Program-made: the position numbers and the translations under genes
Notes under the pieces: generated by a model
Told to the model about the DNA's origin: nothing
Database searches by the model: none
What the model saw: only the letters and a program-made list of their open reading frames with translations
NCBI GenBank assembly: GCA_016197365.1
Contig: JACPVS010000017.1
Coordinates: forward strand, 266,742-330,741
Direction: 5' to 3'
DNA length: 64,000 nt
From: Mycolicibacterium cosmeticum
GTDB taxonomy: Bacteria; Actinomycetota; Actinomycetes; Mycobacteriales; Mycobacteriaceae
Shown here: positions 1 through 8,652 of the stretch, piece by piece
Layout: each line of letters opens with the position of its first letter
Numbering within the stretch: position 1 is the stretch's first letter

Positions 1-419
1 GCGTCGCCGGCGAGAGCGCCAAGTTCGGCATCTCCGAGGCCAAGTGGAGCCTGTACCCGATGGGCGGCTCCGCCGTGCGCCTGGTGCGCCAGATTCCGTA
101 CACGATCGCGTGCGACATGCTGCTCACCGGACGGCACATCACCGCGCAGCAGGCGCTGGACTACGGGCTGATCGGCTACGTCGTGCCCGACGGCACCGCG
201 CTGGACAAGGCCCTGGAGATCGCCGAGGTGATCAACAACAACGGGCCGCTGGCGGTGCAGGCCATCCTCAAGACCATCCGGGACTCCGAGGGCATGCACG
301 AGCTCGACGCGTTCAAGCCCGACACCGCGAACGGTATCCCGGTGTTCCTCTCCGATGACGCCAAGGAAGGACCGTTGGCGTTCAAGGAGAAGCGCGCACC
401 CAAATTCCAGATGAAGTAG
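1..419 (+). CDS. echA19: Enoyl-CoA hydratase EchA19, C-terminal part (cut by window edge)
   Basis: This is the last ~139 residues of a crotonase-family enoyl-CoA hydratase; the reading frame is already open at the window edge, so the 5' part is missing. The segment with GESAKFGISEAKW and YPMGGSAVRLVRQI matches the crotonase core, and the C-terminus ends KFQMK. EchA19 hydrates steroid enoyl-CoA thioesters during beta-oxidation of the sterol side chain. Its position at the left end of a cyp142/ltp3/ltp4/kshA block matches Rv3516. The family call is certain; the EchA19 assignment rests on synteny and recalled similarity. Confidence 0.85.
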   Translation, partial: VAGESAKFGISEAKWSLYPMGGSAVRLVRQIPYTIACDMLLTGRHITAQQALDYGLIGYVVPDGTALDKALEIAEVINNNGPLAVQAILKTIRDSEGMHELDAFKPDTANGIPVFLSDDAKEGPLAFKEKRAPKFQMK

Positions 420-420
420 C

Positions 421-473
421 GCGACGTGTGCACGTTCCGTATCGCTGAGCGTGACGGAACGTGCACAAGTCGC
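421..473. terminator. Long inverted repeat, probable bidirectional terminator
   Basis: Two 20-base arms (421-440 and 454-473) are complementary with one mismatch and enclose a 13-base loop. The hairpin starts 2 bases after the echA19 stop and ends 6 bases before the stop of the convergent MFS gene, so it can end both transcripts. There is no clear U-tract on either side, as is common for mycobacterial terminators. Confidence 0.75.
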
Positions 474-478
474 GGGGG

Positions 479-1828
479 TTACCTGTCCTGAAGCGCCTGC
501 GACGGCAGGAACGCGTCGCCCTGCTCCCGGTCCAGGTATGTGGTCGCCTTGTTCTTGATGAAGAACAGGTAGACCACCAGCGAGACCGCGATGCAGACCG
601 TCACGTAGCCGATGAACAGCGGCACCTGGTCGCGGGCCTTGAGCGCCTGGTAGATCAGCGGCGCGGTGCCGCCGAAGGCCGAATTCGCCAGGGCGTAGCC
701 CACTCCCACACCCAGCGCGCGCACGTTCGCGGGGAACAGCTCGGATTTCACCAGGGCGTTGATCGAGGTGTACCCGGTGAGGATCACGTAGCCGACGGCG
801 ACCAGCATGAACGACAGCAGCGGCGAATGCGTCTGCGGCAGATAGGTGATCAGCACGTAGGTGTAGAGCACGCCACCCACACCGAAGAACACCAGCAGCG
901 GTTTGCGCCCGACCTTGTCGCTGATGATCCCGCCGACGGGCTGCAGCAGCATCAGGAAGATCAACCCGATCAGGTTGATCCAGGTCGCGGTCATCGCCTC
1001 GTTCTTGTACGTCGCCTTGACGATGGCGGGCGCGTTGACGCTGTAGGTGTAGAACGCCACGGTGCCGCCGAGAGTGATGAGGAAGCACAGCACCAGCGGC
1101 CGCCAGTAGCGCGTGAGCAGAACACGGATGGATCCTGCGCCGGTGTCCTTGCCCTCCCTGATCGCCTCCAGCTGCTCCGGGGACAGCGATTCGTCCATGG
1201 TGCGGCGCAACCAGAACACCACGATGGCGGCCGCGCCGCCGACGGCGAACGCGATGCGCCAACCGAATTCGTGCACCTGATCGGTGCTCAGCGTGGTCAA
1301 GATGATCAGCAGGGTGAACTGGGCGAGCACGTGACCGCCGACCAGGGTGACGTACTGGAACGACGAGAAGAACCCACGCCGTTCCCGTGTGGCCGCCTCG
1401 GACATGTACGTCGCCGACGTGCCGTATTCGCCGCCGGTGGCGAAGCCCTGCACCAACCGGCACAGGATCAGGATGATCGGGGCGGCGGCGCCGATGGTCT
1501 CCCGGCCCGGCACCACCGCGATCACCAAGGAGCACAACGCCATCAGCGAGACGCTGATGGTGAGCGCGGCGCGCCGGCCCCGGCGGTCGGCGAACCGCCC
1601 GAAGAACCAGGAACCCAGCGGCCGAGTCAGGAAGGTGACCGCGAAGATGGCGTAGACGTAGATCGTCGAGTTCTGGTCGGCCGGATCGAAGAACTGCTTC
1701 TCGAAGTACGACGCGAAGACGGTGTAGACGTAGACGTCGTACCACTCGACCAGGTTGCCCGAGGACCCCCTGATGGTGTTCCAGATGGCGCGGCGGGTGT
1801 CCGCCGATGTCGATGTCGATGTCGTCAT
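479..1828 (-). CDS. MFS transporter, metabolite/H+ symporter type
   Basis: A 449-residue multi-pass membrane protein of the metabolite:H+ symporter branch of the major facilitator superfamily (relatives carry alpha-ketoglutarate, proline/betaine or shikimate). The N-terminus has GNLVEWYDVYVYT, the typical first-helix signature, followed by the loop motif GRFADRRGRRAA between helices 2 and 3 and a matching DKVGRKPLL in the second half. The ATG at 1828 is preferred because the upstream extension is not membrane-like and lacks similarity to the family. The substrate cannot be read from sequence; a carboxylate or sterol breakdown product is only an inference from context. Confidence 0.85.
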   Translation of the reverse strand: MTTSTSTSADTRRAIWNTIRGSSGNLVEWYDVYVYTVFASYFEKQFFDPADQNSTIYVYAIFAVTFLTRPLGSWFFGRFADRRGRRAALTISVSLMALCSLVIAVVPGRETIGAAAPIILILCRLVQGFATGGEYGTSATYMSEAATRERRGFFSSFQYVTLVGGHVLAQFTLLIILTTLSTDQVHEFGWRIAFAVGGAAAIVVFWLRRTMDESLSPEQLEAIREGKDTGAGSIRVLLTRYWRPLVLCFLITLGGTVAFYTYSVNAPAIVKATYKNEAMTATWINLIGLIFLMLLQPVGGIISDKVGRKPLLVFFGVGGVLYTYVLITYLPQTHSPLLSFMLVAVGYVILTGYTSINALVKSELFPANVRALGVGVGYALANSAFGGTAPLIYQALKARDQVPLFIGYVTVCIAVSLVVYLFFIKNKATTYLDREQGDAFLPSQALQDR

Positions 1829-1946
1829 GCACCATCTGTAGCCGTCCGGGGTGCCCCGAGTGAAGGCTCTGCCGGATTTGGCGCCGAATTCTTGCAGAGC
1901 CCTTACATTCGCGGGGACACCCGTATCCGAGGATTGGAGCTCACCG

Positions 1947-2348
1947 ATGTTTCGCGGCGCGATCGAAGACCGGCTCGCCATCAGGGAACGTTTCGACAGT
2001 TACGCAGGCGCGGTGACGCGCGGGGCCCTCGACGACTACCTGGACTGCTGGACCGCCGACGGCGCCCGCCGCGGCGTCGGCGGCGAATGCCAGGGCATCG
2101 ATGCGTTGCGGGCCCACTGGGACGGCATCTGGAAAGCGTTGGCGCAGATGACTTTCATCACCCAGATCGGATCCATCGAGGTCGATGGCGACCACGCCGG
2201 GGCCACCTCGTTCTGCCTGGAGAACTTCCGGTTGCACGACAACACGACTCGGCAACTCGTCGGCGCCTACGACGACCGGCTGCGCAAGGTAGACGGTGTC
2301 TGGCGATTCAGTGAGCGCCGCTACCGGATACTCCTGGAGAACCTCTAG
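1947..2348 (+). CDS. SnoaL-like / NTF2-fold protein
   Basis: A 133-residue protein beginning MFRGAIEDRLAIRERFDSY, with the usual helical start of SnoaL-like folds and a central DYLDCWTADGAR segment followed by beta strands. Such proteins are small cone-shaped barrels that bind hydrophobic ligands, including ketosteroid isomerases and polyketide cyclases. Its stop shares the bases CTAG with the stop of convergent cyp142, leaving no room for a terminator. Context suggests a steroid-related ligand, but catalytic residues cannot be assigned with confidence. Confidence 0.75.
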   Translation: MFRGAIEDRLAIRERFDSYAGAVTRGALDDYLDCWTADGARRGVGGECQGIDALRAHWDGIWKALAQMTFITQIGSIEVDGDHAGATSFCLENFRLHDNTTRQLVGAYDDRLRKVDGVWRFSERRYRILLENL

Positions 2349-3553
2349 TCGAGCACCCGCGGGACCGGGGTGAACACCACCGGCATCGCCTCGGGGCCGC
2401 TGACGAAGTTGGCCGGCCGCAACGGCACCTGCGCGCCGTCGGCCAGTCGCAGGTCCGGCAGCCTGCGCAGCACGCGTTCGGTCATCAGCTTCAGCTCGAG
2501 ACGGGCCAGCTGGTTGCCCAGGCAGAAGTGGCTGCCGAAGCCGAATGCCAGGTGACTGTTCGGGTTCCGGTCGATGCGGAACTCGTCGGGGTTCTCGAAC
2601 GCGGCCTCGTCGAAGTTGGCCGCCTCGAACATCAGCATGATCTTCTCGCCCGCCTTGAGCTCCGTGCCGTGGAACTCGGTGTCGGCGGTGACGGTGCGGC
2701 ACATGTTCTTCACCGGTGATGTCCAGCGCAGCATCTCCTCGATGGCACCAGGAAGCAGCTCCGGATTCGCAACGAGGGCCTCCCACTGATCCCGGTGTCG
2801 CAGCAGCGCCTCGGTGCCCCCGGACAAGGTGTGCCGGGTGGTCTCGTCGCCGCCGATCAGGATCAGCAGCGTCTCCATGACGATCTCATCGTCACTCATC
2901 CGCTGGCCGTCCACCTCGGAGTGCACCAGGATCGAGAACAGATCGTCGGTGGGTTCGGCGCGGCGCTTGGCGATGACGTCCATGGTGAACGCGGTGTAGG
3001 CGGCGAACGTCTCCATCAGCTTCTGGATGCCCGATTCATCGATGTGCGAGGACAGTCCGCACACCAGGTCATCGGACCACTGCAGCAGCATCTCGCGTTC
3101 GGTCGGCAGCACGCCGAGCATGTCCCCGATGACCGCCATCGGCAGCGGAGCGGCGATCTCACGGACGAAGTCGGCCTCACCGCGTTCGCACACCCCGTCG
3201 ATCAGGGCATCGCACAGCCGCTCGATGGACGGCAGCTTGTCCATCACCCGCTTGCGGGTGAAGCCGGCGTTGACGAGCTTGCGCCGCACCAGGTGCGCCG
3301 GGTCGTCCATGTCGATCATGTACGGCATGCCGGGCTGGTCGGGCCGGATTCCGCCGGCGCTGGAGAACAGTTCCGGGTTGCGTTCGGCGTCGAGCACCGC
3401 CTGATAGCTCGCGGCGGCGGCCTGCCCGTTGCGGTCCCGGAACACCGGCTGGTTGGCCCGCATCCACCGGTAGGCCTCGCGGGCGGCGGGACCGTCGGCG
3501 TAGAAGCGGCCGTCGGCCAGATCCACATCGGGCTTGGCGATTACAGATGTCAC
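2345..3553 (-). CDS. cyp142: Cytochrome P450 CYP142, sterol C26/C27 oxidase
   Basis: A 402-residue class I bacterial P450. The heme-binding loop is FGFGSHFCLGNQLARLE with the proximal cysteine near residue 344, the I-helix has IGGDETTRH, and the K-helix is EEMLRWTSPV. CYP142 enzymes oxidise the terminal methyl of cholesterol/cholestenone, redundantly with CYP125. It starts with GTG overlapping the stop of the preceding acetoacetate-decarboxylase-like gene by four bases (GTGA), so the two form an operon behind the KstR box near 4290. Its place beside the Rv3520c-like gene matches cyp142 of M. tuberculosis. Confidence 0.9.
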   Translation of the reverse strand: MTSVIAKPDVDLADGRFYADGPAAREAYRWMRANQPVFRDRNGQAAAASYQAVLDAERNPELFSSAGGIRPDQPGMPYMIDMDDPAHLVRRKLVNAGFTRKRVMDKLPSIERLCDALIDGVCERGEADFVREIAAPLPMAVIGDMLGVLPTEREMLLQWSDDLVCGLSSHIDESGIQKLMETFAAYTAFTMDVIAKRRAEPTDDLFSILVHSEVDGQRMSDDEIVMETLLILIGGDETTRHTLSGGTEALLRHRDQWEALVANPELLPGAIEEMLRWTSPVKNMCRTVTADTEFHGTELKAGEKIMLMFEAANFDEAAFENPDEFRIDRNPNSHLAFGFGSHFCLGNQLARLELKLMTERVLRRLPDLRLADGAQVPLRPANFVSGPEAMPVVFTPVPRVLD

Positions 3554-4275
3554 GCGATCTCCTTGGCGTCACCGAAAGTCATGTCCACGTTCTGCGCAGA
3601 CCCCGAGAACAAGGCCCGTTTGGGGAAGCCGAGTTCGGCGAGTTCTCTGGCGTAGGGATGTGCACCGAGGCGCACCCGGACCCCACCCGGCCGGTACCGC
3701 ACACCCGTCATCCGCATCTCACCCGAAGTTTCGCGGGTGACGCCGTCCAGGTGCGAGTAGGTCGGATGCACCTGGGGGCGCGAGGTGAACATCGCGGGCA
3801 CCGGCAACCCCGGGCTGAAATCCATCCCGACGGCGTGGCTGCCCTCGATGCTGACGTCGAAGGAGAACGGTTTCCCGTCATCAATCCTGAAGTCCGCCAT
3901 CACCTTCGGGTAACCCCAGATGGTCCGGCCGGCCTCCAGCGTGAACGCCTGATCGACGGGCAGGTGGTGGATGAACGCCCCGGCCGACTGCAATGCACGC
4001 AACCCCGACGCGTTGGAGCCGGGCGGATTGACCATGACATTGGTGCCGTACTCGTAGTACTGGCCCAGATCGGTGTCGAGGTAGTGCATCAGCATCAGCA
4101 CCACGATGGCCTTGGTGGGCCGGTACCGGCAGACCTGCAGACCGCTGTAGTCGACCATCCGCTGGGCGGCGTCGGCGTTCACCGAGAACATGGCCATGTG
4201 CTGCTGCGCGGTGCGCACCCGCACCGGCATCGTCAGGACGGTGCCGGCGATGGTGTGCTGCGTGGCTTGGGTCAC
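3550..4275 (-). CDS. Acetoacetate decarboxylase-like protein (Rv3519-like)
   Basis: A 241-residue soluble protein resembling the acetoacetate decarboxylase beta-barrel superfamily. Recognisable stretches are YGTNVMVNPPG, AGRTIWGYPKVMADF and the His-rich AFIHHLPVDQAF. It lies 11 bases downstream of a perfect KstR palindrome and is translationally coupled to cyp142. The M. tuberculosis counterpart, Rv3519, has no established reaction. I did not find an unmistakable catalytic lysine of true acetoacetate decarboxylases, so decarboxylation is not claimed. Confidence 0.75.
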   Translation of the reverse strand: MTQATQHTIAGTVLTMPVRVRTAQQHMAMFSVNADAAQRMVDYSGLQVCRYRPTKAIVVLMLMHYLDTDLGQYYEYGTNVMVNPPGSNASGLRALQSAGAFIHHLPVDQAFTLEAGRTIWGYPKVMADFRIDDGKPFSFDVSIEGSHAVGMDFSPGLPVPAMFTSRPQVHPTYSHLDGVTRETSGEMRMTGVRYRPGGVRVRLGAHPYARELAELGFPKRALFSGSAQNVDMTFGDAKEIA

Positions 4276-4285
4276 ACGCCAAATC

Positions 4286-4299
4286 TAGAACGCGTTCTA
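4286..4299. promoter_or_regulatory. KstR operator
   Basis: TAGAACGCGTTCTA is a perfect palindrome fitting the KstR pattern TnnAAC..GTTnnA, and it extends to 18 bases when the flanks are counted. It lies just upstream of the start of the acetoacetate-decarboxylase-like/cyp142 operon. KstR is the sterol-derepressed TetR regulator of this regulon. Confidence 0.9.
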
Positions 4300-4318
4300 G
4301 ACAACTGGCAAGAAGTGT

Positions 4319-5350
4319 CTACACCAGCCCGGCAAGATCGTTGATCTGCTCGACCGACCGAGCCCCGACCACCATCATCGTGACGCCGGATGCTTCCCAC
4401 GCCTTGATCTGTTCCTTGACGTAGTCCAGGTTGCCGACGATCGCCGAATCGTCGACCAGCTCGTCGGGGATGACCTTGGCCGCTTCATCCTTCTTGTCGT
4501 TGCGGAACAGCCTCGTCACGTCGTCGACGACCTCCGCGTAGCCCATCCGGCGGTACACATCGGCGTGGAAGTTGGTGTCCTCCGCTCCCATCCCGCCCAT
4601 GTACAGGGCCAGGTGCGGCTTCATCAATTCCATGATCGCCGGTCGGTCGTCGGTGACCACGACCTGCGCGGTCGCACAGATCTCGAAGGTCTCGCGGGTG
4701 CGCCGCGCTCCGGGGCGCGCGAAGCCCTCGTCGAGCCATTCGTTGTACATGCCCGCGATGCGCGGCGAGTAGAAGATCGGCAGCCAGCCGTCGGCGATCT
4801 CGGCAGCCAGGGCGACGTTCTTCGGGCCCTCGGCGCCCAGCATCACCGGGATGTCGGCGCGTAGCGGGTGGGTGATCGGCTTGAGGTTCTTGCCGAGTCC
4901 GGTGGTGCCCTCGCCGGTCAGCGGCAGCGGGTAGTGCGGTCCGGCGCTGTGCACCGGCGCCTCGCGGGCCCAGACCTGGCGCAGGATGTCGACGTACTCG
5001 CGGGTGCGGGCCAGCGGCTTGGGGAACTTGGCGCCGTACCAACCCTCAACCACCTGCGGACCGGACACACCGAGACCCAGGATGTGCCTGCCACCGGACA
5101 GGTGATCCAGCGTCAGCGCGGCCATCGCGCAGGCGGTCGGGGTGCGCGCGGACAGTTGGATCACCGAGGTGCCCAGCCGCAGCTTCGTGGTTTCGCGACC
5201 CCACCAGGCCAGCGGGGTGTAGGCGTCCGAGCCCCATGCCTCGGCGGTGAAGACGGTGTCGAAGTCCGCCACCTCGGCCGCAGCGACCAGTTCGGCGTGG
5301 TTGGTCGGGGGCTGCGCGCCCCAGTAGCCCAACTGCAAACCCAGCTTCAT
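4319..5350 (-). CDS. F420-dependent LLM-class oxidoreductase (Rv3520c-like)
   Basis: A 343-residue luciferase-like (LLM) TIM-barrel protein starting MKLGLQLGYWGAQPP, with the typical VFTAEAWGSDAYTPLAWW and LGTSVIQLSARTPTACAMAA segments for F420 or flavin binding. The ATG at 5350 follows a purine-rich site and gives the length of the M. tuberculosis orthologue. A longer frame would run through the KstR box. These enzymes reduce or oxidise carbonyl and hydroxyl groups with F420; the substrate here is unknown. It is transcribed divergently from the DUF35-ltp4-ltp3 operon and shares its operator. Confidence 0.85.
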   Translation of the reverse strand: MKLGLQLGYWGAQPPTNHAELVAAAEVADFDTVFTAEAWGSDAYTPLAWWGRETTKLRLGTSVIQLSARTPTACAMAALTLDHLSGGRHILGLGVSGPQVVEGWYGAKFPKPLARTREYVDILRQVWAREAPVHSAGPHYPLPLTGEGTTGLGKNLKPITHPLRADIPVMLGAEGPKNVALAAEIADGWLPIFYSPRIAGMYNEWLDEGFARPGARRTRETFEICATAQVVVTDDRPAIMELMKPHLALYMGGMGAEDTNFHADVYRRMGYAEVVDDVTRLFRNDKKDEAAKVIPDELVDDSAIVGNLDYVKEQIKAWEASGVTMMVVGARSVEQINDLAGLV

Positions 5351-5385
5351 AAGCTCGCCTCTCGACCGGTGGTTGAAACCATTCT

Positions 5386-5399
5386 TAGAACCTGTTCTA
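5386..5399. promoter_or_regulatory. KstR operator (divergent promoter)
   Basis: TAGAACCTGTTCTA, with matching half-sites, lies between the F420 oxidoreductase gene and the DUF35 gene. It is 36 bases from the first start and 9 bases from the second, so one KstR dimer site can control both directions. Confidence 0.88.
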
Positions 5400-5408
5400 C
5401 TCGATGCC

Positions 5409-6410
5409 GTGACCACAGGCCAAAGCAGCCCGGTGCAGATCGACAAGCATGAGCGGCCTCTCTCGGCGCCGCTGAAGCTCGCATTCGACTACACCCGTTC
5501 AGTCGGACCACTCCTGTCCCAGTTCTTCACCGCACTGCGCGAACGACGGATCGTCGGCGTCCGCGGATCGGACGGCCGGGTACATGTACCGCCCGCCGAG
5601 TATGACCCGGTCACCTACGCGGCCCTGACCGAGGTGGTGCCCGTCAGCGCCGTCGGCACGGTGCAGTCGTGGACCTGGCAGCCGACGCCTCTGGAGGGCC
5701 AGCCGTTGGACCGGCCGTTCGCCTGGGCGCTGATCAAGCTGGACGGCGCGGACACCGCACTGCTGCACGCGGTCGACGCGCCCGAGGGCACGCTCAAGAC
5801 CGGGGACCGGGTGCACGCGCACTGGATCGACGAGCCGGTCGGCGCCATCACCGACATCGCCTACTTCGTTCCCGGTGAGGATCCGGAACCCGAGGGCGCG
5901 CCCGATGACCGGGACCCCATCACGGTGCAGGTGACGCCGAGCTTCATCGAGATCCAGCACACCGCCTCACTGCCCGAGACCACGTTCCTCAAGGCCCTCG
6001 AGGAGGGCAAGCTGCTGGGTGGCCGCACCAAGAGCGGCCGCGACGGCCAGCCCGGCAAGGTGTACTTCCCACCCAAGGAAGCCGATCCCGCAACGGGTTT
6101 GGCGCTCGATGAGTTCCTCGAGCTGCCCGATGTCGGCACGGTCACCACGTTCGCGATCATCAACATCCCGTTCCCGGGGCAGCGCATCAAGCCGCCCTAC
6201 GTCGCCGCCTACGTGCTGCTCGACGGCGCCGACATCCCGTTCCTGCACCTGGTCGTCGAGATCGACCCGGCGGATGTGCGGATGGGTATGCGCGTACAGG
6301 CGGTGTGGAAGCCCCGCGAGGAGTGGGGCCTGGGCATCGACAACATCGACTACTTCAAGCCGACGGGTGAGCCCGATGCCGACTACGACTCCTACAAGCA
6401 CCACCTGTAA
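5409..6410 (+). CDS. Tandem DUF35 (OB-fold) acyl-CoA partner protein (Rv3521-like)
   Basis: A 333-residue protein with two copies of a DUF35/OB-fold acyl-CoA-associated module. The first has FFTALRERRIVGVRGSDGRV and VHVPPAEYDP, the second FLKALEEGKLLGGRTKSG and VYFPPKEADP, about 150 residues apart. The usual zinc-ribbon cysteines are missing in both. DUF35 proteins act as partners of thiolase-like lipid-transfer enzymes, as ChsH2 does for Ltp2. The GTG start just after the KstR box is chosen because an upstream ATG would place the operator inside the coding region. It heads an operon with ltp4 and ltp3. Confidence 0.82.
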   Translation: MTTGQSSPVQIDKHERPLSAPLKLAFDYTRSVGPLLSQFFTALRERRIVGVRGSDGRVHVPPAEYDPVTYAALTEVVPVSAVGTVQSWTWQPTPLEGQPLDRPFAWALIKLDGADTALLHAVDAPEGTLKTGDRVHAHWIDEPVGAITDIAYFVPGEDPEPEGAPDDRDPITVQVTPSFIEIQHTASLPETTFLKALEEGKLLGGRTKSGRDGQPGKVYFPPKEADPATGLALDEFLELPDVGTVTTFAIINIPFPGQRIKPPYVAAYVLLDGADIPFLHLVVEIDPADVRMGMRVQAVWKPREEWGLGIDNIDYFKPTGEPDADYDSYKHHL

Positions 6411-6418
6411 AGGCAGAC

Positions 6419-7474
6419 ATGACTGACATCGCAGTGGTGGGCTTCGCACACGCGCCCCACGTCCGCCGCACCGACGGCACCACCAACGGCGTCGAGATGC
6501 TGATGCCGTGCTTCCACAAGCTGTACGAGGAGCTCGGCCTCAAGCAGACCGATATCGGCTTCTGGTGCTCGGGATCCTCGGATTACCTTGCCGGCCGCGC
6601 CTTCTCGTTCATCTCCGCGATCGACTCGATCGGTGCCATCCCGCCCATCAACGAGTCGCACGTCGAGATGGACGCCGCGTGGGCGCTCTACGAGGCCTAC
6701 ATCAAGCTGCTCACCGGGCAGGTCGAGACGGCCCTGGTGTACGGCTTCGGCAAGTCCTCGGCAGGCACGCTGCGCCGGGTACTGGCCCTGCAGACCGACC
6801 CGTACACCGTCGGGCCGCTGTGGCCGGACTCGGTGTCGATGGCCGGGTTGCAGGCCCGCGCCGGACTGGATGCCGGTAAGTGGACCGCCGAGCAGATGGC
6901 TCAGGTGGCCCTCGATTCCTACGCCGCCGGCGGCCGCACCGACAAAGAAGAGGTCACCGGCAGCATTGACGATCTGCTGTCGCGGCCGTTCTTCGCCGAC
7001 CCCCTGCGTCGCCACGACATCGCGCCGATCACCGACGGGGCCGCCGCGATCGTGCTGGCATCCGGCGACAAAGCGCGCGAACTGCGCGAAAACCCCGCCT
7101 GGATAACCGGTTTCGAGCATCGCATCGAGACACCGATCCTCGGCGCCCGCGACCTGACGACCTCGCCGTCCACCACCGCGTCGGCCAAGGCGGCCCTGAA
7201 TGGTGACGCGGGTTCGATCGACATCGCCGAGATCTACGCCCCGTTCACCCATCAGCAGCTGATCCTCACCGAGGCCATCGGGTTGGGGGCCTCGACGAAG
7301 GTCAATCCGTCGGGCGGCGCGCTGTCCGCCAACCCGATGTTCTCGGCCGGACTGGAGCGCATCGGTTTCGCCGCGCAGCACATCTTCTCTCGTTCGGCGC
7401 AGCGCGTGCTGGCGCACGCCACCAGCGGCCCTGCGCTGCAACAGAATCTCGTCGCCGTCCTGGAAGGGAAATAA
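6419..7474 (+). CDS. ltp4: Thiolase-like lipid-transfer protein / steroid aldolase Ltp4
   Basis: A 351-residue thiolase-fold protein of the SCPx/lipid-transfer family. It starts MTDIAVVGFAHAPHV and keeps the fold motifs SHVEMDAAWALYEAY and VNPSGGALSANPM, but lacks the normal nucleophilic cysteine arrangement of degradative thiolases. Ltp3 and Ltp4 are reported in Rhodococcus to be needed for side-chain cleavage of C24-branched sterols, where an aldol-type cleavage is expected. It sits 8 bases after the DUF35 gene and 2 bases before ltp3, which supports one complex. Confidence 0.82.
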   Translation: MTDIAVVGFAHAPHVRRTDGTTNGVEMLMPCFHKLYEELGLKQTDIGFWCSGSSDYLAGRAFSFISAIDSIGAIPPINESHVEMDAAWALYEAYIKLLTGQVETALVYGFGKSSAGTLRRVLALQTDPYTVGPLWPDSVSMAGLQARAGLDAGKWTAEQMAQVALDSYAAGGRTDKEEVTGSIDDLLSRPFFADPLRRHDIAPITDGAAAIVLASGDKARELRENPAWITGFEHRIETPILGARDLTTSPSTTASAKAALNGDAGSIDIAEIYAPFTHQQLILTEAIGLGASTKVNPSGGALSANPMFSAGLERIGFAAQHIFSRSAQRVLAHATSGPALQQNLVAVLEGK

Positions 7475-7476
7475 AG

Positions 7477-8652
7477 ATGGCGGGCAAGCTTGCCGCGGTG
7501 CTGGGCACCGGGCAGACGAAGTACGTCGCCAAGCGACACGACGTGTCGATGAACGGCCTCGTGCGTGAGGCCATCGACCGTGCGCTCGCCGATGCCGGAT
7601 CGACGTTCGACGATATCGACGCCGTGGTGGTCGGCAAGGCGCCCGACTTCTTCGAGGGCGTGATGATGCCCGAACTGTTCATGGCCGACGCGGTCGGAGC
7701 GACGAACAAGCCGCTGATCCGGGTGCACACCGCTGGTTCGGTGGGTGGTTCGACCGCGATCGTCGCGGCCAGCCTGGTCCAGTCCGGCAAGTACAAGCGC
7801 GTGCTGACCATGGCGTGGGAGAAGCAGTCGGAATCGAATGCCATGTGGGCGTTGAGCATTCCGGTGCCGTTCACCAAGCCGGTGGGCGCCGGCGCGGGCG
7901 GCTACTTCGCCCCGCACGTGCGCGCCTACATCCGCCGCTCCGGCGCCCCGAACCACATCGGCGCCATGGTGGCGGTCAAGGACCGGCTCAACGGCGCGAA
8001 GAACCCCTTGGCGCACCTCCATCAGCCCGACATCACGCTGGAGAAGGTGATGGCCTCCCCGATGCTGTGGGACCCGATCCGCTACGACGAGACCTGCCCG
8101 TCGTCCGACGGAGCGGCCGCGATGGTGATCGGCAACGAAGAGGCCGCCGAGGCGCATCTCGCCAATGGCAATCCCGTCGCCTGGATCCACGCCACCGCGC
8201 TGCGCACCGAGCCGCTGGCCTACGCCGGCCGTGATCAGGTCAACCCGCAGGCCAGCCGCGACGCCGCGGCCGCCCTGTGGAAGGCCGCGGGCATCACCTC
8301 ACCCATCGACGAGATCGACGCCGCCGAGGTCTACGTGCCGTTCTCCTGGTACGAGCCGATGTGGCTGGAGAGCCTGGGCTTCGCGGCCGAGGGCGAGGGC
8401 TGGAAGCTCACCGAGGCCGGCGAGACCGCCATCGGCGGCCGGATCCCGTTCAACGCCTCCGGCGGCGTGCTGTCGTCGAACCCGATCGGCGCGTCGGGGA
8501 TGATCCGGTTCGCCGAGTCGGCCATCCAGGTGATGGGCAAGGCGGGCGACCATCAGGTCCCGGGCGCGCGCAAGGCCCTCGGCCACGCCTACGGTGGCGG
8601 AGCCCAGTACTACTCGATGTGGGTCGTCTCCAGCGACAAACCAGCACAGTGA
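7477..8652 (+). CDS. ltp3: Thiolase-like lipid-transfer protein / steroid aldolase Ltp3
   Basis: A 391-residue thiolase-like protein related to Ltp2 and Ltp4. Landmarks are VLGTGQTKYVAKRHDVSMN at the start, VHTAGSVGGSTAIVAASLV in the place of the nucleophile loop, and the C-terminal FNASGGVLSSNPIGASG and LGHAYGG. It presumably acts with Ltp4 and the tandem DUF35 protein in retro-aldol release of a short acyl-CoA or ketone from hydroxylated sterol side chains. Its TGA overlaps the GTG of the following SnoaL-like gene, indicating coupled translation. Confidence 0.82.
   Translation: MAGKLAAVLGTGQTKYVAKRHDVSMNGLVREAIDRALADAGSTFDDIDAVVVGKAPDFFEGVMMPELFMADAVGATNKPLIRVHTAGSVGGSTAIVAASLVQSGKYKRVLTMAWEKQSESNAMWALSIPVPFTKPVGAGAGGYFAPHVRAYIRRSGAPNHIGAMVAVKDRLNGAKNPLAHLHQPDITLEKVMASPMLWDPIRYDETCPSSDGAAAMVIGNEEAAEAHLANGNPVAWIHATALRTEPLAYAGRDQVNPQASRDAAAALWKAAGITSPIDEIDAAEVYVPFSWYEPMWLESLGFAAEGEGWKLTEAGETAIGGRIPFNASGGVLSSNPIGASGMIRFAESAIQVMGKAGDHQVPGARKALGHAYGGGAQYYSMWVVSSDKPAQ

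Noticed and set aside
461..2314. Long forward reading frame of 617 codons
   Set aside because: It runs antisense to the MFS transporter and into the SnoaL gene; composition is Arg/Gln/His-rich without domains, typical of a high-GC shadow frame.
5373..5408. ATG start of the DUF35 gene at 5373
   Set aside because: It would place the KstR operator inside the coding sequence; the GTG at 5409 avoids this.
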